From positions 7,877,001 to 7,941,000 of the forward strand of contig AP018172.1 of assembly GCA_002368175.1 (NCBI GenBank): a DNA stretch of 64,000 bases, read 5' to 3'. The position numbers and the translations under genes were made by a program. The notes beneath the pieces were generated by a model. That model was given only the letters and a program-made list of their open reading frames with translations. It was not told the DNA's origin and did not search any database. Shown here in pieces: positions 1 to 8,789 of the stretch. Numbering within the stretch: the stretch's first letter is position 1; each line of letters opens with the position of its first letter. The stretch comes from Calothrix sp. NIES-2098 (GTDB lineage: Bacteria > Cyanobacteriota > Cyanobacteriia > Cyanobacteriales > Nostocaceae).

Positions 1-979
1 CTTCTCGGTTTGACCAATCCCAAGGGGAAGATGGAGGGTTAAAAGGTTCACTCTTGTGATGTGGAGGTGTGGCGGAAGATTCTTTCCAGGAAGTATCTAA
101 ATTATCAGTTAAAGATTCTGGTTCTGCTGACCAAGGCTTAATTGGCTGTGCATTAGGAAACAAAGACCGAGCTTTTTTCGCAAATCTTGATTGTTTAGTA
201 TTTTTCTCGCGGGTATGGCTTGCAGTATCTTCTAGAGAATCATCACCAGGAACTGGTGTCTCCAAACATTTTTCCAGAGCCGCTTTAAATTGTAGGGTCT
301 GGCGTTGTTGACGCATTAGCCTAGTACGTAACTCTCGACAGGAATTTTCTGACTGTAATAGCTGCTGAGATTGTTCGCTATAGTTAGTTTGCAGCAGCGA
401 ACATTCACGTTCTAGTTGGGCAAGGCGTTGCTGGCTAATTTGTAACTGTGCTTTATAAGTTTCTATGAAGATTTCTTGACGCTGAACGTTTTGTACGGCA
501 GTTTCTAATTGTTGGAATAGAGATTTTATTTGTTCTTGCGCTGCGGCTAGTTCCTGAGTTTGTTGATTCAGCATTGACTCAGTAACGCTATGGCGTCTTT
601 TTTGCCACTGCATAGCCTTTTCTGAGTCAACTAATTCACCTTTGAGTTTTTCTACCTGCTCGTACAAACCATCGTTAGCAGAACGCAATTCTTCATTCAA
701 TGTCAGCAGTTTCTGAAATTCAGAATCGATCGTGGTTTGTTTTTGGATGTCAGGTTCAGCAACCCAGTCTTGCTTGGCTGCATCTACAGGGATAGAAGAA
801 ATTTGAGCTTCGTACTGTTCGTCTTTTGCTGGCTGAAGAAGTGGTAATTTTGAAATTGCCATATTTTCAGTAGGCACAACAGCATAAAACGGACAACTCG
901 CCGACTCGATTTGTGGCGAATTAGCAGAATTTAAGGATTCACTAAAAGCCCCATTATTTGAGGGTTCAGCTTCATTCAT
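1..979 (-). CDS. Coiled-coil protein, 3' end outside window
   Basis: The reverse strand is open from an ATG at 979 down to the window edge with no stop, giving at least 326 residues, so the C-terminus is missing. The N-terminal 85 or so residues are Ser/Asn/Pro-rich and look disordered. Residues of roughly 90-235 are Glu/Gln/Leu/Arg-rich with heptad-like spacing (for example LNEELRSANDGLYEQVEKLK), indicating a long coiled coil. The visible tail is again polar and Pro/Ser-rich. There is no signal peptide, membrane segment or catalytic motif. Similar disordered-coil-disordered proteins are common hypothetical proteins in filamentous cyanobacteria; a cytoskeletal or scaffold role is only a guess. 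The open frame and residue composition make it convincing as a gene, but its function is unknown. Confidence 0.8.
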   Translation of the reverse strand, partial: MNEAEPSNNGAFSESLNSANSPQIESASCPFYAVVPTENMAISKLPLLQPAKDEQYEAQISSIPVDAAKQDWVAEPDIQKQTTIDSEFQKLLTLNEELRSANDGLYEQVEKLKGELVDSEKAMQWQKRRHSVTESMLNQQTQELAAAQEQIKSLFQQLETAVQNVQRQEIFIETYKAQLQISQQRLAQLERECSLLQTNYSEQSQQLLQSENSCRELRTRLMRQQRQTLQFKAALEKCLETPVPGDDSLEDTASHTREKNTKQSRFAKKARSLFPNAQPIKPWSAEPESLTDNLDTSWKESSATPPHHKSEPFNPPSSPWDWSNRE

Positions 980-1533
980 CACTCTTGACCCACCTGCTTA
1001 AAATTGTTCAGCAGTGCTGGCGTTAGCATTGCTTATCGATTGTGTCCGAATTGGGGTTGACGCAAGTAGCTGGGGGAAACCGGAGAAGTCCCTGGCTGTA
1101 GCCGTGGGGAGAGTTACTCTAGAAGCCAAGTGTAGCCCTCCTCCAGCATGAGTAATTAATCATTGATTTCAGTGTTCCCCATTTTGCATCCATAACTGAT
1201 GACGTTATAACATTACAAAGTTATTTCCCGCCAACTTAAGAATGACAGGAAAATTTTTTCAGATGCTAATTACAGATGCGATCTTGCAAGATCTTAATCA
1301 ACAGTTATTTAGTAATAACTTGTTGGCACGAATTCATCACTAGGGAAGCGTTAGCACTGTATCTAATTTAGCAAACAGCCTGCCATCAGATGCAATTAAT
1401 CTAAGAAATGTGGCATTGGTCAAGAGTCGAGAGTCCAGAGTCAAGGGTCAAAAGTTGTTTCTTTTTCCCCCTGCTTCCTGCCCCCTGCCTATTCTCCTGC
1501 CCCCTGCCTATTCTCCTGCCCCCTCATCCTTAT
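980..1533. other. Intergenic region with short repeats
   Basis: No gene is seen. At 1065-1147 there is a self-complementary block: GCTGGGGG near 1068 can pair with CCTCCAGC near 1140, and it encloses small hairpins (GGCTgtAGCC, AGAGTtACTCT). At 1425-1455 there are AGTCAAG/AGTCGAG-type heptamers. At 1460-1528 there are tandem copies of a CCTGCCCCCTG motif just downstream of the next gene's stop. These C-rich repeats are the same class as those inside the ATPase gene at 22.6 kb. Confidence 0.55.
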
Positions 1534-3030
1534 TCACGGTAGCCAATGAGGCGCGAATCCATCTAGGGGAAGCTTCTCTGGCTTGATTTCGGCGGTAGTA
1601 GTGTCGGCGATGGGCATGAGAGGCATTAACCAAAGACTACTAGTTGCGATCGCTTCTCCATCATCGGTTTTTAACGGACTGTTAGATACTGGTGCAGTAA
1701 CTTCTTGTGCTACTACTTGGTCAAATAATAAGCCTAAACCATCTGGTGATAGGCTCATTTGCACATTTCGCTGGTCGACGGGCAGTACTAGCAGTGGTTT
1801 CTGTTGTGCTGTTTTCAGATCGATGGCTACTAAATAAGGCTGTTCTATGTATTGTTCTTTGGATACTAACTGGGTTAGCAAACAGTAAAGAGTAGGAGAA
1901 GCTGGATCGAACTGGCAATTGAGAATTGAGCCAGTTGTTTTCAACAATGGTTTTTGGATTCCTTGGTTAGTCACCAAGAATAAATCTCGCGTGTAATCTG
2001 TATTAAACTTGACCATTGCTGCTTGCGAGCCATCTTTAGAGAAAGCCTGGACTAACCCAAACTGGGGTAGAAAATCCAAAGGTTTGCTAGCATCCCCCAC
2101 AAGAGGTAAAATTGCTGCTCCTTGACCTTGCGCAACCGCTACAGCTTTGCTATCAGGTGTAATCATAAAGTCTCCCCCTGGTTGGCTTTTCAGGGGTTTA
2201 GCAGTGGGTTTTTCTGTTGGTTTATCGCTAGTGGTTGGCATCACCCACAGCCCAAACTCGCCAGGATTCGATTTATTTCCGCGCTGGATGACAATTGTTT
2301 GCCCATCTGGCGATAAGTCAAATTTGAGGTTTTGATAGTCTTTACTATCTAAAATTAGGTCAACTCTACCTGGTGCTTGTGCTTGTTCGCCAGCTTTGCT
2401 AGAAATACCTGTTGTAACTGTGTATAGTTGCGCCGAAAGTAAGTCTTGGTTTTTACTAGTACGAGCCGAAAATAAAATTTTCTCCCCATCTGGAAATGGC
2501 TCAAAATCCATGACAATTAAATCTTTAGGGGTAAGAATCTTTTTTTGCTCTTGAGTTAAGTTGTAGAGAATTAACTGTCCCTGTTCTTGTGGATCGACAC
2601 CTATATAAAGAATTGCGCGATCGCGTGTGCGAAAAGTGCCTGTAAAAGGCTGAATTACAGTATTTTTGCCCTCTTTGCGGGAAAATTGATCTTTAGCTCC
2701 TTGCAACTGGACTTTATAATTCGTGCCATAGGGTGCTGGTGTCAAAAGTGTATACACCATCCGCCGTCCTGCCCAACTTATTTTCCCAGCTAGAGGCGGC
2801 TCAATTTTCAAGTTATCTTCTACACTTTTCCCATCCATTGGACGGCTAAAGGTGAGAGTAAAAGATGTATCTTCTGCGCCAATTTGTTGGTTCTGCCAGT
2901 TGAAACTCCGGATGCTAGGCTTGACACCATCACCTTGCCAGATGAGCAACCCAATTAACAAACTTAGCACTAACATGAATGCGATCGCTACACGATCGAG
3001 TGGTTGAATAAATTCTTTGGATTTAGCCAT
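1534..3030 (-). CDS. Membrane-anchored Ig-like/PD40 propeller protein
   Basis: The protein has 498 residues. A single N-terminal membrane helix (about residues 13-32, VAIAFMLVLSLLIGLLIWQG) leaves the rest outside the cytoplasm. Residues of about 40-135 resemble a bacterial Ig-like (Big_5/SbsA-like) domain, with a FTLTFSRPMDG strand. From about 170 onward there are several PD40/TolB-like blades marked by PDG/SPDG turns (FPDGEKILFSA, LSPDGQTIVIQ, LSPDGLGLLFD). Such proteins are usually surface or periplasmic binding scaffolds; no enzyme motif is visible. The ATG at 3030 is preceded by ATGACAA-type heptamers rather than a clear ribosome site. The gene reads the same way as the permease pair upstream (39 bp gap), but a functional link is not evident. 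Confidence 0.75.
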   Translation of the reverse strand: MAKSKEFIQPLDRVAIAFMLVLSLLIGLLIWQGDGVKPSIRSFNWQNQQIGAEDTSFTLTFSRPMDGKSVEDNLKIEPPLAGKISWAGRRMVYTLLTPAPYGTNYKVQLQGAKDQFSRKEGKNTVIQPFTGTFRTRDRAILYIGVDPQEQGQLILYNLTQEQKKILTPKDLIVMDFEPFPDGEKILFSARTSKNQDLLSAQLYTVTTGISSKAGEQAQAPGRVDLILDSKDYQNLKFDLSPDGQTIVIQRGNKSNPGEFGLWVMPTTSDKPTEKPTAKPLKSQPGGDFMITPDSKAVAVAQGQGAAILPLVGDASKPLDFLPQFGLVQAFSKDGSQAAMVKFNTDYTRDLFLVTNQGIQKPLLKTTGSILNCQFDPASPTLYCLLTQLVSKEQYIEQPYLVAIDLKTAQQKPLLVLPVDQRNVQMSLSPDGLGLLFDQVVAQEVTAPVSNSPLKTDDGEAIATSSLWLMPLMPIADTTTAEIKPEKLPLDGFAPHWLP

Positions 3031-3069
3031 TGGTCATTTGTCATTTGTCATTGGACTGGGGACTTTTGA

Positions 3070-3846
3070 CTAATACACATAAGGATTCTTGGGTTGAGGA
3101 ATCTTTTTCAGCGAAGTAGCGGCGATGGTGAGTTGGCGTTTTCCAGAGAGATTTTCTGTTAGCATTTGCCCTTCTACTTCTAGCCAAGTATCAGCTGGAT
3201 AGCGATCGCGATCCTCTTGAAGTTTGACAGGCAATCCTACAGGGTAAGCATCTGCGGCACAACAACTGAGGACAAATCTGGCTAAGAAAATGTATTCTTT
3301 ACCTAAATTTGGTGGTTGGATGACAAATCCCTCTACCTTAACTTTTTGCCCTGTATATGAGTCTGGTTCGGGATATACATTAAGCGTGCGTACCCAGTCT
3401 ACAAGCGATCGCTCTTCGGGACGAACGCTAGCCCGAAATGATTGGGGTCTGACTCGTGAGGTTCCCAATGAATCAATTGTCACACCCCGTTGAAGTGCTT
3501 TATCACTAGCAAAGACTTGCGGTGTAATGATAAAACCCAAAATCGCTGTTGTTAAAAGCAAACTAGCACCCCAACCAGGCGGAAACATATTGATATGCAT
3601 GGGGTTGGGTACGTCATCCCGCCGACGCCGTCGCCAGAGTTGTATGGATTTAAACAAACTAATAACTAACAAGCCAATAGCACCAGCAATTGCTAACCCA
3701 AAATAATCAGGGTGAATTAACAAGTTTAACTTGCCTGTAATCCAGTATTTTAAGATTAAAATTCCCCAAGCTGTAATTGCTAAAACATCCAGCCAAGGTA
3801 TTAACAGATTTCGCAGTTTAGATATAGATTTTGGTTTGGGATTCAT
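3070..3846 (-). CDS. TIGR03943/DUF1980-type permease partner (YcgQ-like)
   Basis: The protein has 258 residues with three hydrophobic segments in the first half (about residues 15-35, 47-68 and 90-112). A soluble C-terminal domain contains the segment VKVEGFVIQP followed by LSCCAADA, the paired-cysteine signature expected for the DUF1980/TIGR03943 (B. subtilis YcgQ-like) family. Family knowledge: these proteins are encoded next to ArsP_1/DUF318 permeases, and the two are thought to form one membrane transport complex of unknown substrate. That partner is encoded immediately upstream here (4091-5146), although a 240-bp repeat-containing gap separates them. The ATG start at 3846 is the first plausible one. 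Confidence 0.82.
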   Translation of the reverse strand: MNPKPKSISKLRNLLIPWLDVLAITAWGILILKYWITGKLNLLIHPDYFGLAIAGAIGLLVISLFKSIQLWRRRRRDDVPNPMHINMFPPGWGASLLLTTAILGFIITPQVFASDKALQRGVTIDSLGTSRVRPQSFRASVRPEERSLVDWVRTLNVYPEPDSYTGQKVKVEGFVIQPPNLGKEYIFLARFVLSCCAADAYPVGLPVKLQEDRDRYPADTWLEVEGQMLTENLSGKRQLTIAATSLKKIPQPKNPYVY

Positions 3847-3872
3847 GGGAAAGGGTCAATAGTCAAGAGGAG

Positions 3873-4030
3873 CCAGTCACGTGCGGTGAGACCAGCGCTG
3901 CGGGAGGGTTTCCCTCCGTAGGCGACTGGCGTTCCCCGTAGGGGTTCTCGCAGAGTACCCGAAGGGAGGTTCCCTCCGTTAAGTGTAGACGCCCGAAGGG
4001 CGGCTTCTCGCAGAGTACTGGCGTTCAACA
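3873..4030. repeat. Nested palindromic intergenic repeat element
   Basis: This is a run of short inverted repeats: GGGAGGGTTTCCCTCC, GTTCCCCGTAGGGG, GAAGGGAGGTTCCCTCC and CGCCCGAAGGGCGG. The segment TCTCGCAGAGTAC occurs twice (about 3947 and 4005). This architecture is typical of dispersed cyanobacterial intergenic repeats. A 61-codon open frame runs through it, but it is made entirely of repeat sequence and is not called as a gene. The flanking AGTCAAGAG heptamers (3855-3870, 4028-4080) border the element on both sides. Confidence 0.7.
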
Positions 4031-4090
4031 GTCAAGAGTCAAAGAGCATAAAACTATTGGCTTTGGACTTTGGACTCTTGACTAATTAAT

Positions 4091-5146
4091 TTACATGACG
4101 TGCAAATTCAAAAACAAAGTAAACAAAAACGTTAATAATCCTGCTAAAGCAAATAAATAAAATAGAGCCTTCGCTTTGAAAATTGATAACATCAAACCTA
4201 CGCCTTTGATGTCAATCATGGGGCCGAATACCAGAAAAGCTAACAGAGAACCACTGGTAAAAGTGGAAGCAAAAGATAGGGCGAAAAATGAATCTACTGT
4301 AGAACAGATGGATACAACTGCGGCTAATATCAGCATGGCCACAATTGAGCTAATCGGCCCCGCACCTAGGCTGAGTATTAATTCCCTAGGTGCTAATACT
4401 TGAATAGCAGCAGCGATCGCACTTCCGAGAACCATTACTCCGCCTAATTCTCGTAGTTCTTGAACGATATTATCTACTACTAAACGCAGTTTATCTGCAA
4501 GGGGTTTAGAGCTAGGAGATGATGGGCTGTTTGCGTCAATTAAATTATCATCTATGCGCGCAGTTAAGCTACCTTTTCCTCCTAGGATATAAGTTCCAGA
4601 CTTCAACAAAGTAGAACCTGTTGTATTCTGTTGTGTTTGATAACGTCGCCCCCGGCGTGTTGCTTCTGGTGGGGCTGGGGGATTAAATTTGAGGTAACGA
4701 GCTAACGCCGGTTGGGCAATGGGAATTAAGTCTTTTTGAAAACTAAAAACAAAGCCAATAATTGTCGCGATCGTTAAAGACAATACGATGCGTAACACCA
4801 CTATTTCTGGCTGATCTCGAAACGCTGTCCAAGTTGACCAAATTACTATGGGGTTAATTGTCGGTGCTGCTAGCAAAAAACCTATTGCTACTGGTGTGGG
4901 TACTCCCTGCATCAGCAAGCGCCGCGCTACCGGCACGTTACCGCACTCACACACCGGAAATAAAAAGCCGATTGTGCTACCAACTAAAGCGCCCAGTATT
5001 GGATTTTTGGGCATTTTTTCTACCAGTTTGCGCTCATCTACAAAAAATAGCAGCACGCTGGAGAATAAAACTCCCAGAAGCAAAAAAGGTATCGCCTCGA
5101 CTAGCAAACTCAGAAATAGGGTGAAACCATTGTTCAGTTGATTCAT
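4091..5146 (-). CDS. ArsP_1/DUF318-family permease (YcgR/YraQ-like)
   Basis: The protein is polytopic, about 351 residues from the ATG at 5146; a TTG five codons upstream (5161) is possible but has no better ribosome site. The signature FPVCECGNVPVARRL, followed by a long hydrophobic APTINPIVIWST helix, matches the predicted permease family PF03773. A charged cytoplasmic loop of about 80 residues (roughly 165-240) separates two membrane halves, and the second half repeats the pattern with an STVDSFFALSFA segment. Family members are proposed exporters of oxyanions, organoarsenicals or other metals, and the CxCG cysteines may bind the substrate. The YcgQ-like partner follows downstream on the same strand. 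Substrate is unknown. Confidence 0.85.
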   Translation of the reverse strand: MNQLNNGFTLFLSLLVEAIPFLLLGVLFSSVLLFFVDERKLVEKMPKNPILGALVGSTIGFLFPVCECGNVPVARRLLMQGVPTPVAIGFLLAAPTINPIVIWSTWTAFRDQPEIVVLRIVLSLTIATIIGFVFSFQKDLIPIAQPALARYLKFNPPAPPEATRRGRRYQTQQNTTGSTLLKSGTYILGGKGSLTARIDDNLIDANSPSSPSSKPLADKLRLVVDNIVQELRELGGVMVLGSAIAAAIQVLAPRELILSLGAGPISSIVAMLILAAVVSICSTVDSFFALSFASTFTSGSLLAFLVFGPMIDIKGVGLMLSIFKAKALFYLFALAGLLTFLFTLFLNLHVM

Positions 5147-5717
5147 GGGTGTCGCAGTCAAAAGCGGTTTGGAGTTTTGAGGGTATGCTTTGTCATTTTA
5201 TCGGAATGGGGATCAAATGCAGATGGGGATAATTTAAGCTCATTTCAGTCAAGAGTTGATCTGGTGTTTATACTAACGCTTGAGAATTACAAAGCCTCAG
5301 TTACTGACAGTTAATTATGTTAATTTGGGTGGATTTACTGACAATTACCATTCTGAAGAATATTTATCCTGATAAATGGTTCCAATTATAGAGGGTAATC
5401 ACTTAATGTACTATATTTAATTCCCTATGTTTATACTTACTGTAATTTTGCTAGTAAGTGTGTTAGCTTCCACGGATTTTTATAAAGGGTTCACAGTTTT
5501 TAAACAATTTAGGAGCAATGTTATTAGCTGCATCTGAGAATTTTTTTAATTTTTGGCAAAATTTCATTATCAAGCAAACAGCGCGACAAAGATTTAACAT
5601 CATAAGTTCCGTAGTGCTGAATGGCAATAGGTCAAGCTAGGGATGGAACAAAGACGAGCAAAGGCTAAAATGTTAGCTTATTGATTGCTAGTTTTTATAC
5701 AAAGTTAAGAGTCTCAA
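5147..5717. other. Intergenic region between divergent genes
   Basis: About 570 bp between the permease (reverse) and the histidine kinase (forward). It is AT-rich with no convincing small ORF or RNA. It must hold the promoters of both genes, but no clear -35/-10 pair stands out. Confidence 0.4.
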
Positions 5718-7076
5718 GTGGCACAAGATTTCAGTTTTCAAATATCACCACCATTTTTATCTCAGGGTAGCGATCGCGATCTCGGTTTAGAGTCAACTCT
5801 CCAAGAACTGTCAATGTACAACTTCCAAGTGGAACTTAGCTGTACCGCTATAGAAGTTGCACGAATGTTTGAAAAGTACCCTTTGCTACCAGGCGCAATC
5901 TTACGCGAACAGGGTAAGTTCGTCGGGATGATTTCGCGGCGACGACTTTTAGAATTTTGGATTCGTCCTTACGGAAAAGAGTTGTTTTTCCGGGAACCAC
6001 TGAGTATGCTCTACAGCTATGCACGAATAGCGATTTTGCAGCTTCCGGAGACGACACCAATTTTGTCAGCAATGCAACTTACTTTAAGGCGATCGCCTGA
6101 ACTGGTAGCAGAACCTGTGGTGGTACAAACTGCACCTGATACTTATAAGTTATTAGATGTATATGAACTAAATCTTGCTTCCTGGCAAATTCGCGGGATA
6201 GAAACTCAAGTGCGCTATGAACGCAGCCAAACCCAAATGATTCAAAATGACAAAATGGCTAGTTTGGGACGTTTGGTAGATGGGGTGGCACACGAAATTT
6301 TAGACCCCGTAAGTTTTATCTGGGGTAACTTAACTTATGTTTCTAACTATAGCCAGGACTTGCTCAAACTTATAGCAGCTTATGACCAAGAATCACCTGG
6401 TGGTTCCAATTACATTAATTATCTTAAAGAAGAGATTGAATTTGATTTTCTAGAAGAAGATTTATCCAAAGCATTAGCTAGTATCCGCACTGGGGCAGAA
6501 AGATTAAAAAAACTCGTCACTAGTTTGCAAAACTTCTGTCATATCGATGATGTCTATCCCAAGCCAGGAGATTTACACGCTTGTCTAGATAGTATTGTTT
6601 TATTAATTAATAGCCGGATTCAAGGAGAAATTGAAATAGTTAAAAACTACGGTCACTTGCCACCAGTATATTGCTTCATGGGGCAATTAAGTCAAGTATT
6701 AATGAATATTTTTACTGAATCAATAGATAGCTTACTGAATGAAATTGTCCGCCATCAATTCCATCCAGAGACTACAAATAGTATTGAAAAACCGCGAATT
6801 GAAATCACTACAAAAATTATTCCTCGCGAAGCAATCAAACCAGGAGCGCCCGATTCTCGCTGGGTTTCTATTTGCATTGCTGATAACGGGCCGGGTATGT
6901 CTTTAGAGTTACAACAGCAAATTATTGAATCCTACACTATGGAGAAACGTGCTGATAAAACAACTAGTTTAGCTGTTAGTTATCGAATTATTACAGCAAG
7001 ACATGGAGGTAAGTTAAATTTGCGATCGCAACTTGGTAAAGGTACGGAATTTGAAATTTTATTACCTTTGCTATGA
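5718..7076 (+). CDS. Sensor histidine kinase with CBS-like N-terminus
   Basis: The protein has 452 residues from a GTG start. Residues of about 20-155 look like a pair of CBS-type modules (IEVARMFEKYPLLPGAILREQ, then KFVGMISRRRLLEF), a common input domain in cyanobacterial kinases. A dimerisation/phosphoacceptor helix follows with the H-box MASLGRLVDGVAHEILDPV (His about 192). The ATP-binding domain has an N-box-like region (NIFTESIDSLLN), a G1 box (IADNGPGMS) and a G2-type GKGTEFEI near the end. The canonical H-box proline is kept (HEILDP). There is no membrane segment, so it is cytoplasmic. No response regulator is adjacent, making it an orphan kinase. The signal is unknown. Confidence 0.88.
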   Translation: MAQDFSFQISPPFLSQGSDRDLGLESTLQELSMYNFQVELSCTAIEVARMFEKYPLLPGAILREQGKFVGMISRRRLLEFWIRPYGKELFFREPLSMLYSYARIAILQLPETTPILSAMQLTLRRSPELVAEPVVVQTAPDTYKLLDVYELNLASWQIRGIETQVRYERSQTQMIQNDKMASLGRLVDGVAHEILDPVSFIWGNLTYVSNYSQDLLKLIAAYDQESPGGSNYINYLKEEIEFDFLEEDLSKALASIRTGAERLKKLVTSLQNFCHIDDVYPKPGDLHACLDSIVLLINSRIQGEIEIVKNYGHLPPVYCFMGQLSQVLMNIFTESIDSLLNEIVRHQFHPETTNSIEKPRIEITTKIIPREAIKPGAPDSRWVSICIADNGPGMSLELQQQIIESYTMEKRADKTTSLAVSYRIITARHGGKLNLRSQLGKGTEFEILLPLL

Positions 7077-7245
7077 TTAAAATGGTAAAAATATTGCTTT
7101 ATAAATATAGAATTAGCGATCGCACCCTAGACGAGCGATAAGTTCACTATCTCACGCTGCTTTGATACACTATGGGCGATCGCTTGAGTATTTTCGGGTT
7201 AGATTTTTGGCACCTTTTGGCGCAAGCTGCAAAATCTCATCAAAT

Positions 7246-7353
7246 TTATCCGCTTAAACCATCATATCTATTTGGGTCTTTTTTCTCCTTTTTTTTATCA
7301 GGATCTTTTTTGGGTTTCTTAGCTTCTCTGTTACCCTTTTTTTCTTTAGACAT
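7246..7353 (-). CDS. Tiny Lys-rich protein (35 aa)
   Basis: A 36-codon frame starts at the ATG at 7353 and ends in TAA at 7246-7248. It is preceded by a strong ribosome site (GGAGAG, 6 nt before the ATG). The product begins MSKEKKGNREAKKPKKD and continues with alternating Lys/Asp/Glu to DGLSG; about 40 percent of residues are lysine, so it is probably disordered. Short MSK..GN.EAKKPKK proteins occur as small conserved hypothetical proteins in many bacteria, which supports reality, but the function is unknown. It lies 57 bp downstream of the HLIP gene on the same strand and may be cotranscribed with it. It is below the usual size cutoff. Confidence 0.65.
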   Translation of the reverse strand: MSKEKKGNREAKKPKKDPDKKKEKKDPNRYDGLSG

Positions 7354-7410
7354 TATTTCTCTCCAAATGTAATAATGAGTAAAATTTAGCTATATGAGCT
7401 AATCAACAAA

Positions 7411-7590
7411 TTACAGAATGTTCCAAAAGTGCAGAAAGCCGTGACCGGAAACTACTTCAATCACTATGACGGCTACAAAGCCTATCATTGCTAGACGACC
7501 ATTCAAAATTTCTGATTGAGGAGTAAAACCCCCAAACCAAGCATTGCGTTGATTTGAACTCAACTCTTTAACTTTTGTCGTGTTTGGCAT
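7411..7590 (-). CDS. hli: High-light-inducible protein (HLIP, 59 aa)
   Basis: The 59-residue frame runs from the ATG at 7590 to the TAA at 7411-7413. It contains the chlorophyll-binding signature of the HLIP/CAB superfamily, SEILNGRLAMIGFVAVIVIE, in a single membrane helix, preceded by the typical NAWFGGFTPQ segment. HLIPs (SCPs) are thylakoid proteins that bind chlorophyll and carotenoid in pairs, quench excess energy and help assemble photosystem II. Length, motif and one-helix topology all fit the family. It is flanked downstream by the 35-residue Lys-rich protein and upstream by an allophycocyanin-like gene on the same strand (106 bp apart). That suggests a light- or stress-responsive patch, though cotranscription is not shown. 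Confidence 0.92.
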   Translation of the reverse strand: MPNTTKVKELSSNQRNAWFGGFTPQSEILNGRLAMIGFVAVIVIEVVSGHGFLHFWNIL

Positions 7591-7696
7591 AAAGATGGCT
7601 CTAAATTTTTCAATTTCTTTTAAGCTTTAGTCTCGAATAAATCAACAATTTTTTGAGGCTAGTAATAGAAAGCTATAGCCGCAAAAGATGATTACC

Positions 7697-8182
7697 CTAC
7701 TGCATAGCAGCGATTATGGAGTTGAAGTAACCATTAACTTCACTAACATCTTCAGCAGCTATCATGGAAGTGACAACGTTCTTCATCATACGGATACTTT
7801 CAGCGACAGCTTCAATCGGAGTACCGAGAGATCTGTACATTTGGCGGACACCAACAACACCAATCTCTTGAATCGGTGTAGAATCACCAGCTACGATACT
7901 GTAAGTTACCAAGCGCAGATAGTAATCCATGTCCCGCAGACAAGTCGCAGTCATTTCTTGTCCGTAGGCGTTGCCACCAGGTGAGATAATATCTGGACGC
8001 TTTTGAAATAGTTGATTTCCAGATTGCTTAATAATGTTCTGTCGGTTCTCTGTGATGGCTTTAACTAAGCGCAGACGACGATCAGCATTTGCTGTAAAAA
8101 TCTTAATTTGTTCTATCTCACCAGGGGTGAGATAGCGAGCTTCAGAGTCTGCGTTTAAAATTGACTTCATGATCGGACTCAT
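7697..8182 (-). CDS. Allophycocyanin alpha-type subunit (ApcA paralogue)
   Basis: The protein has 161 residues, normal for an allophycocyanin alpha chain. The conserved FQKRPDIISPGGNAYGQEMTA region is followed by TCLRDMDYYLR, in which Cys81 is the phycocyanobilin attachment site; the GVVGVRQMYRSLGTP segment is also typical. It is clearly ApcA-like rather than ApcD-like (it keeps QEMTATCLRD), but it is diverged, with an unusual helix E/F (AIRMMKNVVTSMIAAED-like) and N-terminus MSPIMKSILNADSE. The ATG at 8182 has a good ribosome site (GGAG, 7 nt upstream). There is no apcB or apcC beside it, so it is an orphan copy outside the core apc operon. A role in a specialised phycobilisome core is inferred. 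Confidence 0.88.
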   Translation of the reverse strand: MSPIMKSILNADSEARYLTPGEIEQIKIFTANADRRLRLVKAITENRQNIIKQSGNQLFQKRPDIISPGGNAYGQEMTATCLRDMDYYLRLVTYSIVAGDSTPIQEIGVVGVRQMYRSLGTPIEAVAESIRMMKNVVTSMIAAEDVSEVNGYFNSIIAAMQ

Positions 8183-8415
8183 TAACAGTCTCCTACAAAA
8201 AAATGAAATTATATTTGCTCTTTCAGGATTCTATAAACCTGCTTCACTAGTAGGCTGAGAAAAAGCTACTAATGAAAGTTTCAGTTGCTTTCGATTAAAA
8301 CTTAAAAGTTTAGACGCTAAAATAGCACTTGTGGTCGTAAACAAATAATCTACATTTCAACCGACAAGTAAATTTTTTCATCTTTTAACTAAAGTAATTT
8401 GCTGAAATTAAATTA

Positions 8416-8690
8416 TCATTGTACATTCTGCCATCGCCAAGTTTTTTCCCACTGACGATTAAGCCTGCTGATATTTTTTCCCTTCAGGTTTAGCCAACTT
8501 AAAGTGGCAATACCTGATTTTGAGTTTTTCAAATTTGCTCCAGTAAAATTTACTTTGCTGAAATTGGCTTTAAATTAGGCTTATTTCTCTCAGATTTGCC
8601 TGCCTAAAATTTCTTCTTTCACTGGCTGCATATAGGTTTAGACTTCCTTGGCATCCATATTGGTTGCCTCGCAATTTGTAGCGTTATCGC
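8416..8690 (-). pseudogene. Degenerate pentapeptide-repeat gene fragment
   Basis: Read on the reverse strand, one frame (about 8690-8580) gives SLNLYAASERRNFRQANLRE and ends in a stop. A shifted frame (about 8577-8416) then gives KANFSKVNFTGANLKNS and ends at TGA (8416-8418). Both halves show the A(N/D)LxxxxF pentapeptide pattern, but neither has a start, and a frameshift plus a stop separate them. This is best read as a decayed pentapeptide-repeat gene. The rest of the 8183-8925 gap shows nothing else except the inverted repeat at 8790. Confidence 0.5.
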
Positions 8691-8789
8691 TTTTTATCTA
8701 TCTTTAATTGTATGCCATAATCTGCAATTTTGCTCAAATTGCAGATTTATATAAGCTGACTGCTTAAATATGCCTCTATATTTAGATTC

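Noticed and set aside
1065..1147. Cobalamin or glutamine riboswitch
   Set aside because: Some short motifs are reminiscent, but the conserved core order is not met and the downstream gene gives no support.
3843..4028. 61-codon open frame between the permease genes
   Set aside because: It is composed wholly of nested palindromic repeats, has no ribosome site, and its reading frame follows the repeat composition.
7172..7372. 66-residue hydrophobic forward frame near the Lys-rich gene
   Set aside because: It is the complement of the Lys-rich gene (Phe/Leu runs opposite Lys codons), with no ribosome site.
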